A DNA stretch of 64,000 nucleotides from Butyrivibrio sp. NC2002 (GCF_000702265.1 NZ_KL370880.1:310001-374000), one strand, 5' to 3'; shown: positions 33,322 through 41,881, numbered from the stretch's first letter. The notes: generated by a model not told the origin, from the letters alone. Numbers and translations: made by a program.

Positions 33322-34338
33322 CTACTTGCAGAGATTATCAAGCCAATTCATTAAATCTGTATCAGAACTCCATTCAAGACTCATAGCCGGCGATTCTATG
33401 TGAATCTTTGCCTTGCTTAATGCCTCTTTTTGTGCATTCAGATCTGCTCTTGCATATATTTGAGTTGTCGTTATGTCTTTATGCCCAAGGATATCTTTTA
33501 TATAAACTATACTTACACCGGCCTGCAACAGATGCATTGCCTTGCTATGGCGTAATGTATGTGGTGTTACTTTTGCTGGAAGATCATTACATTTAGGACG
33601 TGCCATATCAACATATTTCTTGAGAATATATGATATCCCGGCCCGTGTAAATTTTTCATCCCGATTAGAGCAGAACAAATAACCTGTTCCCGAAGTGTCA
33701 CGAGTCTTTTCCGTTTCTTGCAGGTATTGCTTTAGGCAACTGACTGTATCGTCCATAAGCGGGACTCCCCTTTGCTTTGACCCTTTTCCGTTTAGTATAA
33801 CTCTTGCAGGGGCATCAATACGAATATCTCTGAATCTTATATTCAGCAACTCACTAACCCTTGCACCAGTATCATAAAGAAGGCACATGATTAACCTATC
33901 CCTGCGTCCTTTTGGAACTGATATATCTGGCATTTCTAAAATGCGTTTCATATCATCAAACTGTATATAACAAAGAGCTGGTTGAGAAACTTTTTTCGCA
34001 GGTATTGCAAGAATTCTCTGAATTTCACAAATACACTCTGGCGAGCATATCTGAGAATATCGAAGAAAAGAGTTCAACGCTGCCATGCGCTGATTTCTGG
34101 TAGATGCTGCGCACCCTCGTATGTTTTCGAGCCAAGATAGAAATTTTTTTACCAAGTCTTCATCAATATCAGAAAACTGTATTTTATCAGGAGACATTCC
34201 CTCACATGTACTGCAGAATTCAAGAAAAAGCCGAAAGGCATCCCGATATGAAGTTATAGTATTTATACTGGCACCTTTGACATCTGGAAGGTAATGTGCC
34301 AGAAATTTCGATAGTTGCACCGCAAAATCAGTCTGCAT
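33322..34338 (-). CDS. RIT recombinase, third gene (RitC-like)
   Basis: A 338-residue tyrosine recombinase, the last gene of the trio. The catalytic set is complete: Arg in DTGARVSELL, HTLRH (His-x2-Arg), the later His in LGHKDITTTQ and the nucleophile Tyr in QIYARAD. An N-terminal SAM-like core-binding domain (about residues 5-110) precedes it. I start at 34338 because AAGGAGG lies 7 nt upstream; a frame from 34368 adds ten residues. It overlaps the gene before it by 11 nt. In RIT elements all three recombinases are thought to act together. Confidence 0.88.
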   Translation of the reverse strand: MQTDFAVQLSKFLAHYLPDVKGASINTITSYRDAFRLFLEFCSTCEGMSPDKIQFSDIDEDLVKKFLSWLENIRGCAASTRNQRMAALNSFLRYSQICSPECICEIQRILAIPAKKVSQPALCYIQFDDMKRILEMPDISVPKGRRDRLIMCLLYDTGARVSELLNIRFRDIRIDAPARVILNGKGSKQRGVPLMDDTVSCLKQYLQETEKTRDTSGTGYLFCSNRDEKFTRAGISYILKKYVDMARPKCNDLPAKVTPHTLRHSKAMHLLQAGVSIVYIKDILGHKDITTTQIYARADLNAQKEALSKAKIHIESPAMSLEWSSDTDLMNWLDNLCK

Positions 34339-35326
34339 TATATTTACCTCCTTCAATAAGATTTCCATACTTTTTTACAAGTGCAGATGTAACATAAGGG
34401 TATAATTCCGTGGTTAGTCTTAAGTATGACTGAGTTCCTCTTAAGTCCTTATGCCCTAAATATGCTGATAATACAGGTAACACGGATGTTATGTCTTCTC
34501 CATGCATGACAAACCGGCGGAGACTGTGAACTGCGAAAGTATGCCTGAAATCATGGACGCGTGGTCCGTATCCTTTTCCATGATGATGTATTCCAGCATC
34601 ATACAAGATATTCATGAGCCAGTAGTGAACTGCCACGGAGTTATAAGGACGATTTTCGCTTTTGGAAATAAAGATACTATCAGAATTACTGCTATTATGT
34701 CTTGCTTTCATATATTGCTCTATATGTGTCGAAAGAGAGGTTGAAAAAGGCACATATCGAGATTTGTTAAACTTCGAATTCTCGATGTATAAGGTTCTGC
34801 TTTGCATATCCACATCTTCAAGCTTTAGATGTAGTAGTTCTGAAACGCGTAAACCGCATCCATAAAGAATTCTGAATGTAATGGGGACGGACAGGTGTAG
34901 GAATGGAGACGCTGATGTTGATTTATAATTATCAGCTGCCCTGAATATAGCTAAAATTTCCTGATCAGAAAAAATGTAGGGGACATAATCAGACTGTGTA
35001 TGAGAAAGTTCAATGCGAAGACTTTCAGCTTGAACTCCGCGCTTTTGGAGAAAAGAGATTACTTTCTTTGTTGCATTCACGCGTTTAGCTTGTGTGTTGG
35101 CCTTTTCATACGATTTACGAGAAATCCATTCTTGCCAGAATTCATTCGTCAGAGCCATGCGCCCTTTGGTGTGATTATATATATACGTATCTAATCTCCT
35201 TAAAAATTGTTCCTCTCTTATACTGCCAGATTCAGACAATTCAAGCTTCCTAAGACTTAGATATTCATCAAGTTCTTGAGCGTAACAACTTTTAAATGCT
35301 TTGGATGATTCTAAAGAAATGATCAT
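34328..35326 (-). CDS. RIT recombinase, second gene (RitB-like)
   Basis: A 332-residue tyrosine recombinase with the full catalytic pattern: Arg in YGCGLRVSELLHL, HDFRHTFAVHSL, LGHKDLRGTQ and Tyr in SYLRLTTE. The insert FVMHGEDITSVLPVLSAY between the HxxR and LGH boxes is longer than in the neighbouring genes and is typical of this subfamily. The start at 35326 follows GGAGGTGAC and forms an ATGA overlap with the stop of the first gene; a longer frame from 35353 has no ribosome site. Confidence 0.88.
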   Translation of the reverse strand: MIISLESSKAFKSCYAQELDEYLSLRKLELSESGSIREEQFLRRLDTYIYNHTKGRMALTNEFWQEWISRKSYEKANTQAKRVNATKKVISFLQKRGVQAESLRIELSHTQSDYVPYIFSDQEILAIFRAADNYKSTSASPFLHLSVPITFRILYGCGLRVSELLHLKLEDVDMQSRTLYIENSKFNKSRYVPFSTSLSTHIEQYMKARHNSSNSDSIFISKSENRPYNSVAVHYWLMNILYDAGIHHHGKGYGPRVHDFRHTFAVHSLRRFVMHGEDITSVLPVLSAYLGHKDLRGTQSYLRLTTELYPYVTSALVKKYGNLIEGGKYNAD

Positions 35327-36540
35327 TCTGTCACCTCCGTTTCTAATGAACAACGACGAAGTTGAGCCATGTTGACCTGTAGATAATCAACAGTAGAGTT
35401 GATGTTTATGTGACCGAGTACTTCAGAGATTGTTTCGGCAGACGTGCCATTATTAAGCATTCTGGTTGCAAGAGAATGTCTAAGCGAGTGCATGCCATGC
35501 AATTGATTATTCTTATAATGGATTCCTGCGCGTTCAACATATTTCTGAAGACAAACATTAAAGCTGTTCATAGGAATAAATGGTGGCCTGGCCTGGAGAA
35601 AGACATTTGGATACTGCTTTATATTTGGACGACCATTTTTTAGATAGTCTATGATTGCCCATCCTGTCGCTTCATCAAAAGCTACTGTACAGGCATTACC
35701 GGTCTTTTTTTGTATGAAATGAATCTCTTTAGAATGCCAATCTATGTCTGAAAGTAATAAGCCTAAAACATCACTTGTTCGCATTCCGTTATTGATTACG
35801 AGCAAAAGAATAGCAAAATCACGCTTTCCAGCGGGAGTATCTCGATTCACCGATTCAAGAACTCTGCGGCATTCATCCTCGCTCCATATCTTTGGAAGGT
35901 ATCTTCTGTTAACAAAGTGCACCTTTGGAAGGCCTTCTTTTGATAAAGTGTTGTTTATGCCTGATTGTGCTAGAAAATCTATAAATACCTTTAATGCGTA
36001 CATAGATGCGGCAGCACTTTTCTTTGAATAACCCATTTGAACAGTTGAAAATGCTAAAAGATCTTGCATGGTCATTTCAGAAAAGCTCTGACATTTACGT
36101 TGGGCGAGAAAATCTGAAAGCTGTTCAAGCACAAAACGATTTCTTTCAGAAGTACCTTTAGCAAGGCCTTTGCTTATTAGATAGTCGCAGAAGGAATTTA
36201 TGACATCATTGTATTCTTTGGCGATTGTTCTCTTTCGCAGACGATGGTTAAGAATAACACCATACACTTCCAAATCACGAAGCATGTTAAAATATCGTAA
36301 TACTTCATGGAGCCTTTTCTTGCCATTTGAAGAGGCTACTTCATGCTTCGATAGGTATTCCTCAATGAACATATCTGCGCAGCCATCAAAAGATGCATCC
36401 TGACATTGAGACATTAAGCAAAAAGCTTGGAAATTTGTACTTATCCTCCGATACGTAACAAGTGAGCTATCAGAATAACCCAATTCTTTCAAAAAAGCAA
36501 AAAGATTTTCTGAAGCCTGAGCAACATTTGATAATTCCAT
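35323..36540 (-). CDS. RIT recombinase, first gene (RitA-like)
   Basis: A 405-residue tyrosine recombinase, the longest of the trio, as usual for the leading RIT gene. Catalytic residues are visible in NNGMRTSDVLGLL (Arg), GMHSLRHSLATRML (His-x2-Arg), LGHININSTVDYL (His and Tyr). The N-terminal 200 residues contain two helical segments, probably a tandem core-binding region (NRFVLEQLSDFLAQRK). The ATG at 36540 is preferred over GTG at 36546 because GAGG lies 5 nt ahead. The promoter must lie in the 110 nt between it and the right end. Confidence 0.88.
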   Translation of the reverse strand: MELSNVAQASENLFAFLKELGYSDSSLVTYRRISTNFQAFCLMSQCQDASFDGCADMFIEEYLSKHEVASSNGKKRLHEVLRYFNMLRDLEVYGVILNHRLRKRTIAKEYNDVINSFCDYLISKGLAKGTSERNRFVLEQLSDFLAQRKCQSFSEMTMQDLLAFSTVQMGYSKKSAAASMYALKVFIDFLAQSGINNTLSKEGLPKVHFVNRRYLPKIWSEDECRRVLESVNRDTPAGKRDFAILLLVINNGMRTSDVLGLLLSDIDWHSKEIHFIQKKTGNACTVAFDEATGWAIIDYLKNGRPNIKQYPNVFLQARPPFIPMNSFNVCLQKYVERAGIHYKNNQLHGMHSLRHSLATRMLNNGTSAETISEVLGHININSTVDYLQVNMAQLRRCSLETEVTE

Positions 36541-36651
36541 AAGCACCTCACTTTCTGAAACGAGTTGAATATAGTTCCAGTTATAAGTATGATGGAATTA
36601 TGCAAAGAAAAAAAGCGGAGATTGTGCAGAAAAAGTGCACAAGATAAAGAC

Positions 36652-36686
36652 CTTTTACATAAGTGGTTCCTGCACATAACATCAGT
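36652..36686 (-). repeat. Right end of the RIT element
   Basis: The reverse complement of this segment repeats the left terminal repeat (33222-33255) with one substitution and one inserted base: it also begins ACTGATGTTATG and continues through GGAACCACTTATG. The short palindromic block present on the left is absent here, so the two ends are not equivalent. Confidence 0.8.
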
Positions 36687-37390
36687 CGACGTACAATCCA
36701 AACATGCCATTTAGGATGATGCAGTATGTGGGAGACGTTTATGAAGGGTATGTGGCAAAAAATAAACTGAATAAGTATGGCTCAAAGCTTATAAAATTTC
36801 CCACTCCAAAGCTTTTTGTGTTTTATAATGGAAGTACAGAGAAAGAGGACCGTCAGGTTTTGAAATTAAGTGATTCATTTGATGAAGATAGTTGCAGTGA
36901 TACAGATATAGAAGTTAAAGTCACAATGCTTAATATTAACTTCGGTAGGAACCATGAAATAATGGAAGTATGTAAACCATTAGCAGAATATTCATGGTTT
37001 GTAAATAAAGTGAGAGAATTCAGGATAGATAACAATACTATAGAGAAGGCTGTAGAAATGGCAATCGATTCTATGCCTGGAGATTGGTCAATTAAGACAT
37101 TTCTACAGGAAAATCGCGCGGAGGTTAAAGGAATAATGAATAACGAATTTAATGAAGCGGAAGTAATTGAAATGTTTAAGCGTGATGCCAAGGAAGAAGG
37201 GCATGAGGAAGGAAAAAAAGAAGGAAAAAAAGAAGGTACTGAAGAAGCCAATAAAATGTATATTTGGCTAAGAAATAATGATCGTATGGATGAAATGTTC
37301 AAGGCAATGGAAGATCAAAAGGTTTTTGACACTCTAATGAGCGAGTATAAAGAATTTGAAAATAATGTAAATAAATCAGATTTGCGATAA
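36686..37390 (+). pseudogene. Rpn-family nuclease/transposase, 3' fragment
   Basis: The remaining 234 codons of the Rpn-family gene that starts at 32963. It resumes with STYNPNMPFRMMQYVGDVYE, a signature run of the family, and continues with PKLFVFYNGSTEK, VTMLNINFG and a Gly/Glu/Lys-rich tail (EGHEEGKKEGKKEG) also typical. An internal ATG at 36704 could give a 228-residue product, but without the N-terminal half that holds catalytic residues it would probably not be an active nuclease. No in-frame stop or frameshift has accumulated, so the insertion may be recent. Confidence 0.85.
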
Positions 37391-37431
37391 TGTAGCAAAT
37401 CATTAGGAAACATAAAATGTGGGGGTTGGTG

Positions 37432-39264
37432 ATGCGTGTTGCTGATTATGTAATGAAGTTTCTTGAAAAAAATGATGTTAAACATATATTTATGCTTAGT
37501 GGTGGCGGAATAATGTATCTGGTGGATGCGCTGGGAAGAAGTAATATAGATTATGTATGTTGCCATCATGAGCAGGCTGCTGCTATAGCTGCTCAAGGCT
37601 ACGGGATGTACAATGATGGATTGGGAGTATGCCTTGTTACAACCGGTCCTGGAGGAACAAATGCACTTACTGCAGCTGGTGCAGCTTTCGTAGATTCGAC
37701 ACCTATGATATTTATATCAGGACAAGTTAAAAGAGCAGATTTTGCTTCACTTAGAGGTGTTAGGCAGTTTGGCGCGCAGGAAAATGATATTATTTCTATG
37801 GCAAAGCCTGTCACAAAATATGCAGTAACAGTTATGGAGGCTTCGGATATCAGATATCACCTGGAAAGGGCTTATTATGAGGCAACAACCGGAAGAAAAG
37901 GACCGGTTTGGATTGATATCCCATTAGATATACAGAACGAGGATATAGAACCTGATGAGCTAAAGCAATATGCGATAGAGTCAGATTCCGGATACATTAC
38001 AATAGAGCAATTGGATGGCATAACTGAGAGTTTTGTAAGTGATTTAAAAAGAGCAAAGAGACCTTTGTTTATTCTGGGGCATGGATGCACTTCTAAGGTA
38101 GCAAGTAAATTGTTTGAAGAAATAAACGATAAAATGCGGATCCCTGTAGTGACTACATGGCGCGCGCTTTTTTTGATGGATGATGATGATCCGTTATTTT
38201 TTGGTAGTCCCGGTCTCCAGGCTAGAAGATATTCTAATTTGATCACACAGGCTGCAGACTTCGTATGTGTTTTGGGCAGCAGGCTCGACAATATGATTAC
38301 TGCTTTTAGCGAGGAACATTTTGCTTTCAGGGCGAAAAAATATATAGTCGATATTGATGAGAATGAAATCAGGAAGTTGAACATGCCACAGAAGGTTGAA
38401 GTTTGTTGCATGGTAGAAGATTTCCTTAATTTATTATGCACAAAAATAGGTCAGGTTGACTCAAATGAATTCGAGGATTGGAGAGTTTTTTGTAAGAAAA
38501 TAAAAAACAAGTATCCACTTGAAAATGAGAAACAGCCTGTTAGCAGCACAGGTGTTGACCTCTATAAACTTACATTTGCGGTATCAGAAAAATGCAATAG
38601 TGATGATACCATTGTTATATCTTCCACCAGCAGATGTAACACAGCAGGTCATATCGCGTTCAAGCACAAAAAAGGTCAAAGGACAATATCTTCAATGGGG
38701 TTTGGCTCAATGGGATTTGCGCTTCCTTCTGTTGTTGGAGCATATTATGCTTCGGGAAATGGCAGGGTTATTATGTTTGAAGGCGATGGAAGCTTGCAGC
38801 TAAACATTCAGGAACTTCAGACTATAGTGCATAACGGAATAAATGCAAAAATGTTTATCTTTCACAATGAAGGCTATGCTGCTATTTCAACTATGCAAGA
38901 TAGGAATTTTGATGGCTTCCATGTGGGGTGTGATGCGGATAGTGGTGTTACAATGCCTGATTTAGCTAAAGTTGCAGATGCTTATGGAATCCAATATTAT
39001 CGCATAGAAAGAAATGAGGAAATTAGTTCTATTGTTGATAAGGCTATGAATACAGAAGGGGCAGTAATATGCGAATTTGTAGGTTCAATATTGTTTGACG
39101 AGATTCCTAAATGTATTTCCAGCTTAGATGAGAATGGCAACAGAATTTCAGCTCTTTTGGAGAATCCGTATCCATTTTTGCCGAAGGAAGAGTTAGATAG
39201 GATATATGCTGAGATGCAACATGAAGCTACAGTAGTATCTGATATAAAGAAACAAACTTGCTAA
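37432..39264 (+). CDS. Thiamine diphosphate enzyme, acetolactate synthase-like
   Basis: A 610-residue protein with the three-domain layout of acetolactate synthase relatives. The cofactor glutamate is in CCHHEQAAAIAAQGYG, the middle domain carries PLFILGHGC, and the binding motif is FEGDGSLQLNIQE ... FHNEGYAAI. The start at 37432 follows GGGGG; ATG at 37417 overlaps that site. No small regulatory subunit and no ilv genes are near, so branched amino acid synthesis is unlikely. YerE-type enzymes of this family add a two-carbon branch to CDP-deoxysugars, and a CDP-glucose pyrophosphorylase gene is found at 43456, so a sugar role is a plausible guess. Confidence 0.8.
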   Translation: MRVADYVMKFLEKNDVKHIFMLSGGGIMYLVDALGRSNIDYVCCHHEQAAAIAAQGYGMYNDGLGVCLVTTGPGGTNALTAAGAAFVDSTPMIFISGQVKRADFASLRGVRQFGAQENDIISMAKPVTKYAVTVMEASDIRYHLERAYYEATTGRKGPVWIDIPLDIQNEDIEPDELKQYAIESDSGYITIEQLDGITESFVSDLKRAKRPLFILGHGCTSKVASKLFEEINDKMRIPVVTTWRALFLMDDDDPLFFGSPGLQARRYSNLITQAADFVCVLGSRLDNMITAFSEEHFAFRAKKYIVDIDENEIRKLNMPQKVEVCCMVEDFLNLLCTKIGQVDSNEFEDWRVFCKKIKNKYPLENEKQPVSSTGVDLYKLTFAVSEKCNSDDTIVISSTSRCNTAGHIAFKHKKGQRTISSMGFGSMGFALPSVVGAYYASGNGRVIMFEGDGSLQLNIQELQTIVHNGINAKMFIFHNEGYAAISTMQDRNFDGFHVGCDADSGVTMPDLAKVADAYGIQYYRIERNEEISSIVDKAMNTEGAVICEFVGSILFDEIPKCISSLDENGNRISALLENPYPFLPKEELDRIYAEMQHEATVVSDIKKQTC

Positions 39265-39450
39265 TATTGATAATTATAATCTTAAAGATAAACGGATATT
39301 GGAAGTGGGTGCCGGGAGCGGTGAGTTTATGTCATTCATGCAGGCCGCAGGTGGAGATGTCATTGGACTTGAACATAACCATGAATCTGTGGAGAATGCC
39401 AAAAAAATGGATTTATAGTAGAGGAAGGGTTCCCGGAAGGTTATCTTGAC
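39248..39450 (+). pseudogene. Methyltransferase remnant (frameshifted)
   Basis: An open stretch overlapping the end of the thiamine enzyme gene reads NLKDKRILEVGAGSGEF and then GGDVIGLEHNHESVENAKK, the SAM-binding motif I and II of a class I methyltransferase. It meets a TAG at 39416, but in the next frame the sequence goes on as KNGFIVEEGFPEGYLDN, which would continue the same fold. So this is a truncated and frameshifted methyltransferase with neither its start nor its second half. It runs straight into an Rpn-type C-terminus. Confidence 0.65.
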
Positions 39451-39861
39451 AATATCCAAAAGAATTCTCCAAGTGATGTACTTGATACAATCGCAAGAGT
39501 AATAGCAGTAGTTCTTCGTAAGCAGAACGTCCCGGAAAACGAAATCTGGGAAATGGTAGATCAGATCAAGGAGAGAAAAAGTATGGGACTTTGGGATGAT
39601 TGGGAAGGTTTTGACGTACAAGCAGAGAGAAATATTGGACGAATGCAGGGAAGAGAAGAAGGAAGAGAAGAAGGGAAAGAACAACTTCTTGTGGAAAAAA
39701 TATCAAAGAAATACTCTGATGGTAAAGATGCAGAGACAATTGCAGATGAGCTCGACGAACCATCAGAATATGTGAAAAGAGTTATTAATGCCATTAAGGA
39801 AGTGGGATCTGCTGATGACGTATATTTGATCATTGAGAAGATGAAAACTGTAAAAGCATAA
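39451..39861 (+). pseudogene. Second Rpn-family remnant (C-terminal part)
   Basis: About 136 codons, in frame with the end of the methyltransferase remnant, read SPSDVLDTIARVIAVVLRK, VPENEIWEMVDQIKERK, and GREEGREEGKEQLLVEKI. This is the C-terminal tail typical of Rpn-family nucleases, without any nuclease core. An ATG at 39553 could give a 102-residue product. It shows a second, older Rpn-type insertion near the intact-looking one at 32963-37390, and the fusion to a methyltransferase piece suggests deletion after recombination. Confidence 0.6.
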
Positions 39862-39890
39862 GATTTTCGTGAAGGTTTCCCAAGTTTATG

Positions 39891-39920
39891 AGGGTCAGTC
39901 TTGAAGGACTGGCTCTTTTT
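39891..39920 (+). terminator. Terminator before the HipA-like module
   Basis: GGGTCAGTC and GACTGGCTC form a 9-bp stem with two G-U pairs around a TTGAAG loop, followed by TTTTTATTT. It insulates the remnants from the module downstream. Confidence 0.75.
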
Positions 39921-39951
39921 ATTTGACGAACGTCAAATAAAATGCTAATTT
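39921..39951 (+). promoter_or_regulatory. Promoter and operator of the HipA-like module
   Basis: A promoter with TTGACG (39923-39928), a 17-nt spacer and TAATTT (39946-39951). The inverted repeat ATTTGACG-AA-CGTCAAAT (39921-39938) covers the -35 box, a typical repressor site for toxin-antitoxin-like operons. A related sequence recurs after the module at 41648. Confidence 0.6.
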
Positions 39952-39972
39952 GTTCGTAGGAGGAAATCTTCT

Positions 39973-40785
39973 ATGGATGAAAAAGTAATTGTAAATAAGA
40001 AGGATTACACATATTTAAACTGGTCTCATGTAAGGAGTTCCAGTGGAACTACCGGTACTTTTCTTAAAGCAGAAGAAACTATAGACGGGAGAAAGAGATA
40101 TTATAAGCTTTCACTATTTGATAGTGAAAAAGGAATTATTGGTCATGAATGTGTAAATGAGATTATTGTAGATAGGCTTCTTACAATTCTCGGAGTAGAG
40201 CATTTGGAATATAAACTAATTCATGGTGATGTTGATATAGATGGCAAAGCTTACGATACATGGTTTTGCGTTTCGACTGATTTTAAAGAAAAGGGTGAGT
40301 CAAAATCTGCATTAGATGATTATTATCAGATACAAGCAGAAGATGGAATCAGCAGATATGACTTTTGCATGGAAAATGGATGGGGAAAATATATAGATAC
40401 AATGCTTGCCGTTGATTTCCTTATATTAAATCGAGACAGGCATGGAGCAAATATTGAAATTCTAAGAGATTCGAAAAAACGCACATTACGAATAGCACCG
40501 TTTTTTGATCATGGTTTATCTCTTCTTTATTCGTGTTTATCAGAAGCAGAGATAAAAGATTTTGATGTTATGAAAGATATTCCCTGTCACAATTTCATAG
40601 GAAGCAGATCCACATTAGAGAATTTGGCACTGATCAAAGATAAGAAAAAGGTATTTGATAAGCAGCTGGTAAAAGCAGATAAGAAAAAGCTATTTGCTGA
40701 TCTTGACGGAGTCATTACAAAAGCACATATGGATAAAATATGGGACATGATATATTCAAGGTGGTGTTACTATGAAAGTCTATGA
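39973..40785 (+). CDS. HipA-like kinase domain protein
   Basis: A 270-residue protein that matches the C-terminal kinase part of HipA. The catalytic loop LAVDFLILNRDRHGANIEIL holds the Asp and Asn, and FFDHGLSLL is the metal-binding DFG equivalent. The N-terminus (YLNWSHVRSSSGTTGTFLKAEE) could be the glycine-rich ATP loop. HipA phosphorylates a tRNA synthetase and is held in check by HipB. At 270 residues it lacks the HipA N-terminal subdomain, so it is a short version, as in CtkA-like and HipT-like kinases. The start is preceded by AGGAGG, and it overlaps its partner gene by 14 nt. Target unknown. Confidence 0.75.
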   Translation: MDEKVIVNKKDYTYLNWSHVRSSSGTTGTFLKAEETIDGRKRYYKLSLFDSEKGIIGHECVNEIIVDRLLTILGVEHLEYKLIHGDVDIDGKAYDTWFCVSTDFKEKGESKSALDDYYQIQAEDGISRYDFCMENGWGKYIDTMLAVDFLILNRDRHGANIEILRDSKKRTLRIAPFFDHGLSLLYSCLSEAEIKDFDVMKDIPCHNFIGSRSTLENLALIKDKKKVFDKQLVKADKKKLFADLDGVITKAHMDKIWDMIYSRWCYYESL

Positions 40786-41587
40786 AATCTTTGATGAATA
40801 TATTAGTCGAACAAAAGAGATAGGATTTCTATTATATTATGAGAAAGCTGATGCTTTTGTTATAGAGCTACGGCATGGGCTGACGGAGTGGGAGGCCCCT
40901 CTTTTGTTTACATATTATGTAAAAAAAGGTATATATACTATTCCCAAAGAAGCTGCAGCATTATGGGTAAAGGAGCGCGTACTTCCTTGCGGGCGCCAAA
41001 ATCTGGGGATGATTTTAAGAACTCATAAACTTGCAGAATATAATGAGGCTAAGATACTTGCTCTTGGAAAAGGCAGATCATCTCAGGATGAATGTTATAT
41101 AAAAGAAATAAAAGAAGACAAACTTCCTGATTGGGTTAAACAAAGGCAAAAAACAAATATTAAAGAGTGCTTTTTGTCAGGAAAAGACAGAATAGTATGT
41201 ATATGTGAAGATGGTGGTGTTTTTGCAGGTAAGGTGTCTGATTTAATTACATTTAATAGTAAGATCAGATCCGTTATTGACAATGAACGGTTACTTTCTA
41301 CGCTTAGAGCTGATGCCGGAGGATATGGAATTGTATTCAACGATAGTATTACAGTAGATAAAACATCCTTATTATCTGTATTAAAGAAATTGGATGTTAC
41401 TGCTGATGATTTCTATTCTTTTGCCGGGAATAATGTTTTAAGTACAAAAGAAGCTTGTCTGTTATTTGAATGTACAAGGCAGAATCTTGCATATATGATC
41501 AAAACAGATGCCCTTCATCCTATAAAAACAGGTGGAAATGAAAATCTATTTTTAAAGGGTGATGTGGATAGAAAACGAATGGAATAA
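40772..41587 (+). CDS. Partner of HipA-like kinase, HTH at C-terminus
   Basis: A 271-residue protein overlapping the kinase gene by 14 nt. I do not recognise its N-terminal half (about 1-115). The middle (about 130-180) resembles small DUF2442-like beta proteins (GVFAGKVSDLITFNS). The C-terminus (about 220-271) looks like a helix-turn-helix: LSTKEACLLFECTRQNLAYMI. It is a good candidate for the antitoxin or regulator of the kinase, acting on the inverted repeat at 39921, but no close HipB similarity is visible. The gene order (kinase first) is opposite to hipBA. A strong terminator follows. Confidence 0.6.
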   Translation: MKVYEIFDEYISRTKEIGFLLYYEKADAFVIELRHGLTEWEAPLLFTYYVKKGIYTIPKEAAALWVKERVLPCGRQNLGMILRTHKLAEYNEAKILALGKGRSSQDECYIKEIKEDKLPDWVKQRQKTNIKECFLSGKDRIVCICEDGGVFAGKVSDLITFNSKIRSVIDNERLLSTLRADAGGYGIVFNDSITVDKTSLLSVLKKLDVTADDFYSFAGNNVLSTKEACLLFECTRQNLAYMIKTDALHPIKTGGNENLFLKGDVDRKRME

Positions 41588-41604
41588 ATAATTCAAAAAA
41601 AACG

Positions 41605-41647
41605 AAAAGCGAAGATGCGCATAAATACTGCGTTTCTTCGCTTTTTT
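41605..41647 (+). terminator. Terminator after the HipA-like module
   Basis: AAAAGCGAAG (41605-41614) pairs with CTTCGCTTTT (41636-41645), with a further inner ATGCGC/TGCGTT-type pairing, and the right arm continues into a T-run. Confidence 0.8.
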
Positions 41648-41668
41648 ATATGACGAACGGATAAAATG
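41648..41668 (+). repeat. Partial copy of the module's operator
   Basis: ATATGACGAACGG-ATAAAATG closely matches ATTTGACGAACGTCAAATAAAATG-type sequence at 39921-39944, with the right half-site damaged. It lies between the module's terminator and the flagellin promoter. It may be a remnant of how the module inserted, or a second regulator site. Confidence 0.45.
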
Positions 41669-41701
41669 AAATAAAATTTCAAAAAAAATTTCAAAAAGGG
41701 G

Positions 41702-41731
41702 TTAAGTAAATAAAAAACCGAACGATATATA
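41702..41731 (+). promoter_or_regulatory. Sigma-28-type promoter for flagellin 2
   Basis: TTAAG/TAAG at 41702-41706, a 16-nt spacer and CGATATATA at 41723-41731. It is a variant of the three other sigma-28-type sites in the window, lacking the leading C of CCGATA, and gives a leader of about 145 nt. Confidence 0.65.
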
Positions 41732-41737
41732 GAGTGT

Positions 41738-41881
41738 AAAACAAAAAAACATCGTCAAGGATGATCGATGTGGGAGCGCACTCAACTTAATAAGTAACTA
41801 TTATTTTGAAACAAAGAATCAAGCAGCAGGCTCAGACTCTAAGGATAAGAGGGAGAGACTGCACCCACATGGAGGTATAAT
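41738..41881 (+). promoter_or_regulatory. Structured flagellin 2 leader
   Basis: ATGTGGGAGCGCA at 41768-41780 can pair with TGCACCCACAT at 41860-41870, just before the ribosome site GGAGG, closing a stem around the leader. Inside it, AGGATAAGAGGGAGAGA (41842-41858) nearly repeats the element in the flagellin 1 leader at 7471. GGA motifs are typical CsrA sites, so translational control is plausible. Confidence 0.45.

Larger units (their letters stand above)
33203..36685 (-). mobile_element. RIT element (three tyrosine recombinases) in an Rpn gene
   Basis: A 3.5-kb insertion carrying three overlapping tyrosine recombinase genes on the minus strand and nothing else, with inverted repeats at both ends. 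This matches the RIT (recombinase in trio) class of elements: fixed order of three different integrases, overlapping frames and imperfect terminal repeats. It splits an Rpn gene so cleanly that removing it joins two in-frame halves. All three recombinases look intact, so the element may still be active. The exact end bases are uncertain by one or two positions, because A/G at the junction can belong to either side. Confidence 0.85.

Noticed and set aside
37432-39264. Acetolactate synthase for branched amino acids (ilvB)
   Set aside because: No small subunit or other ilv genes adjoin it, and its neighbours are sugar and mobile genes; kept as a generic thiamine enzyme.
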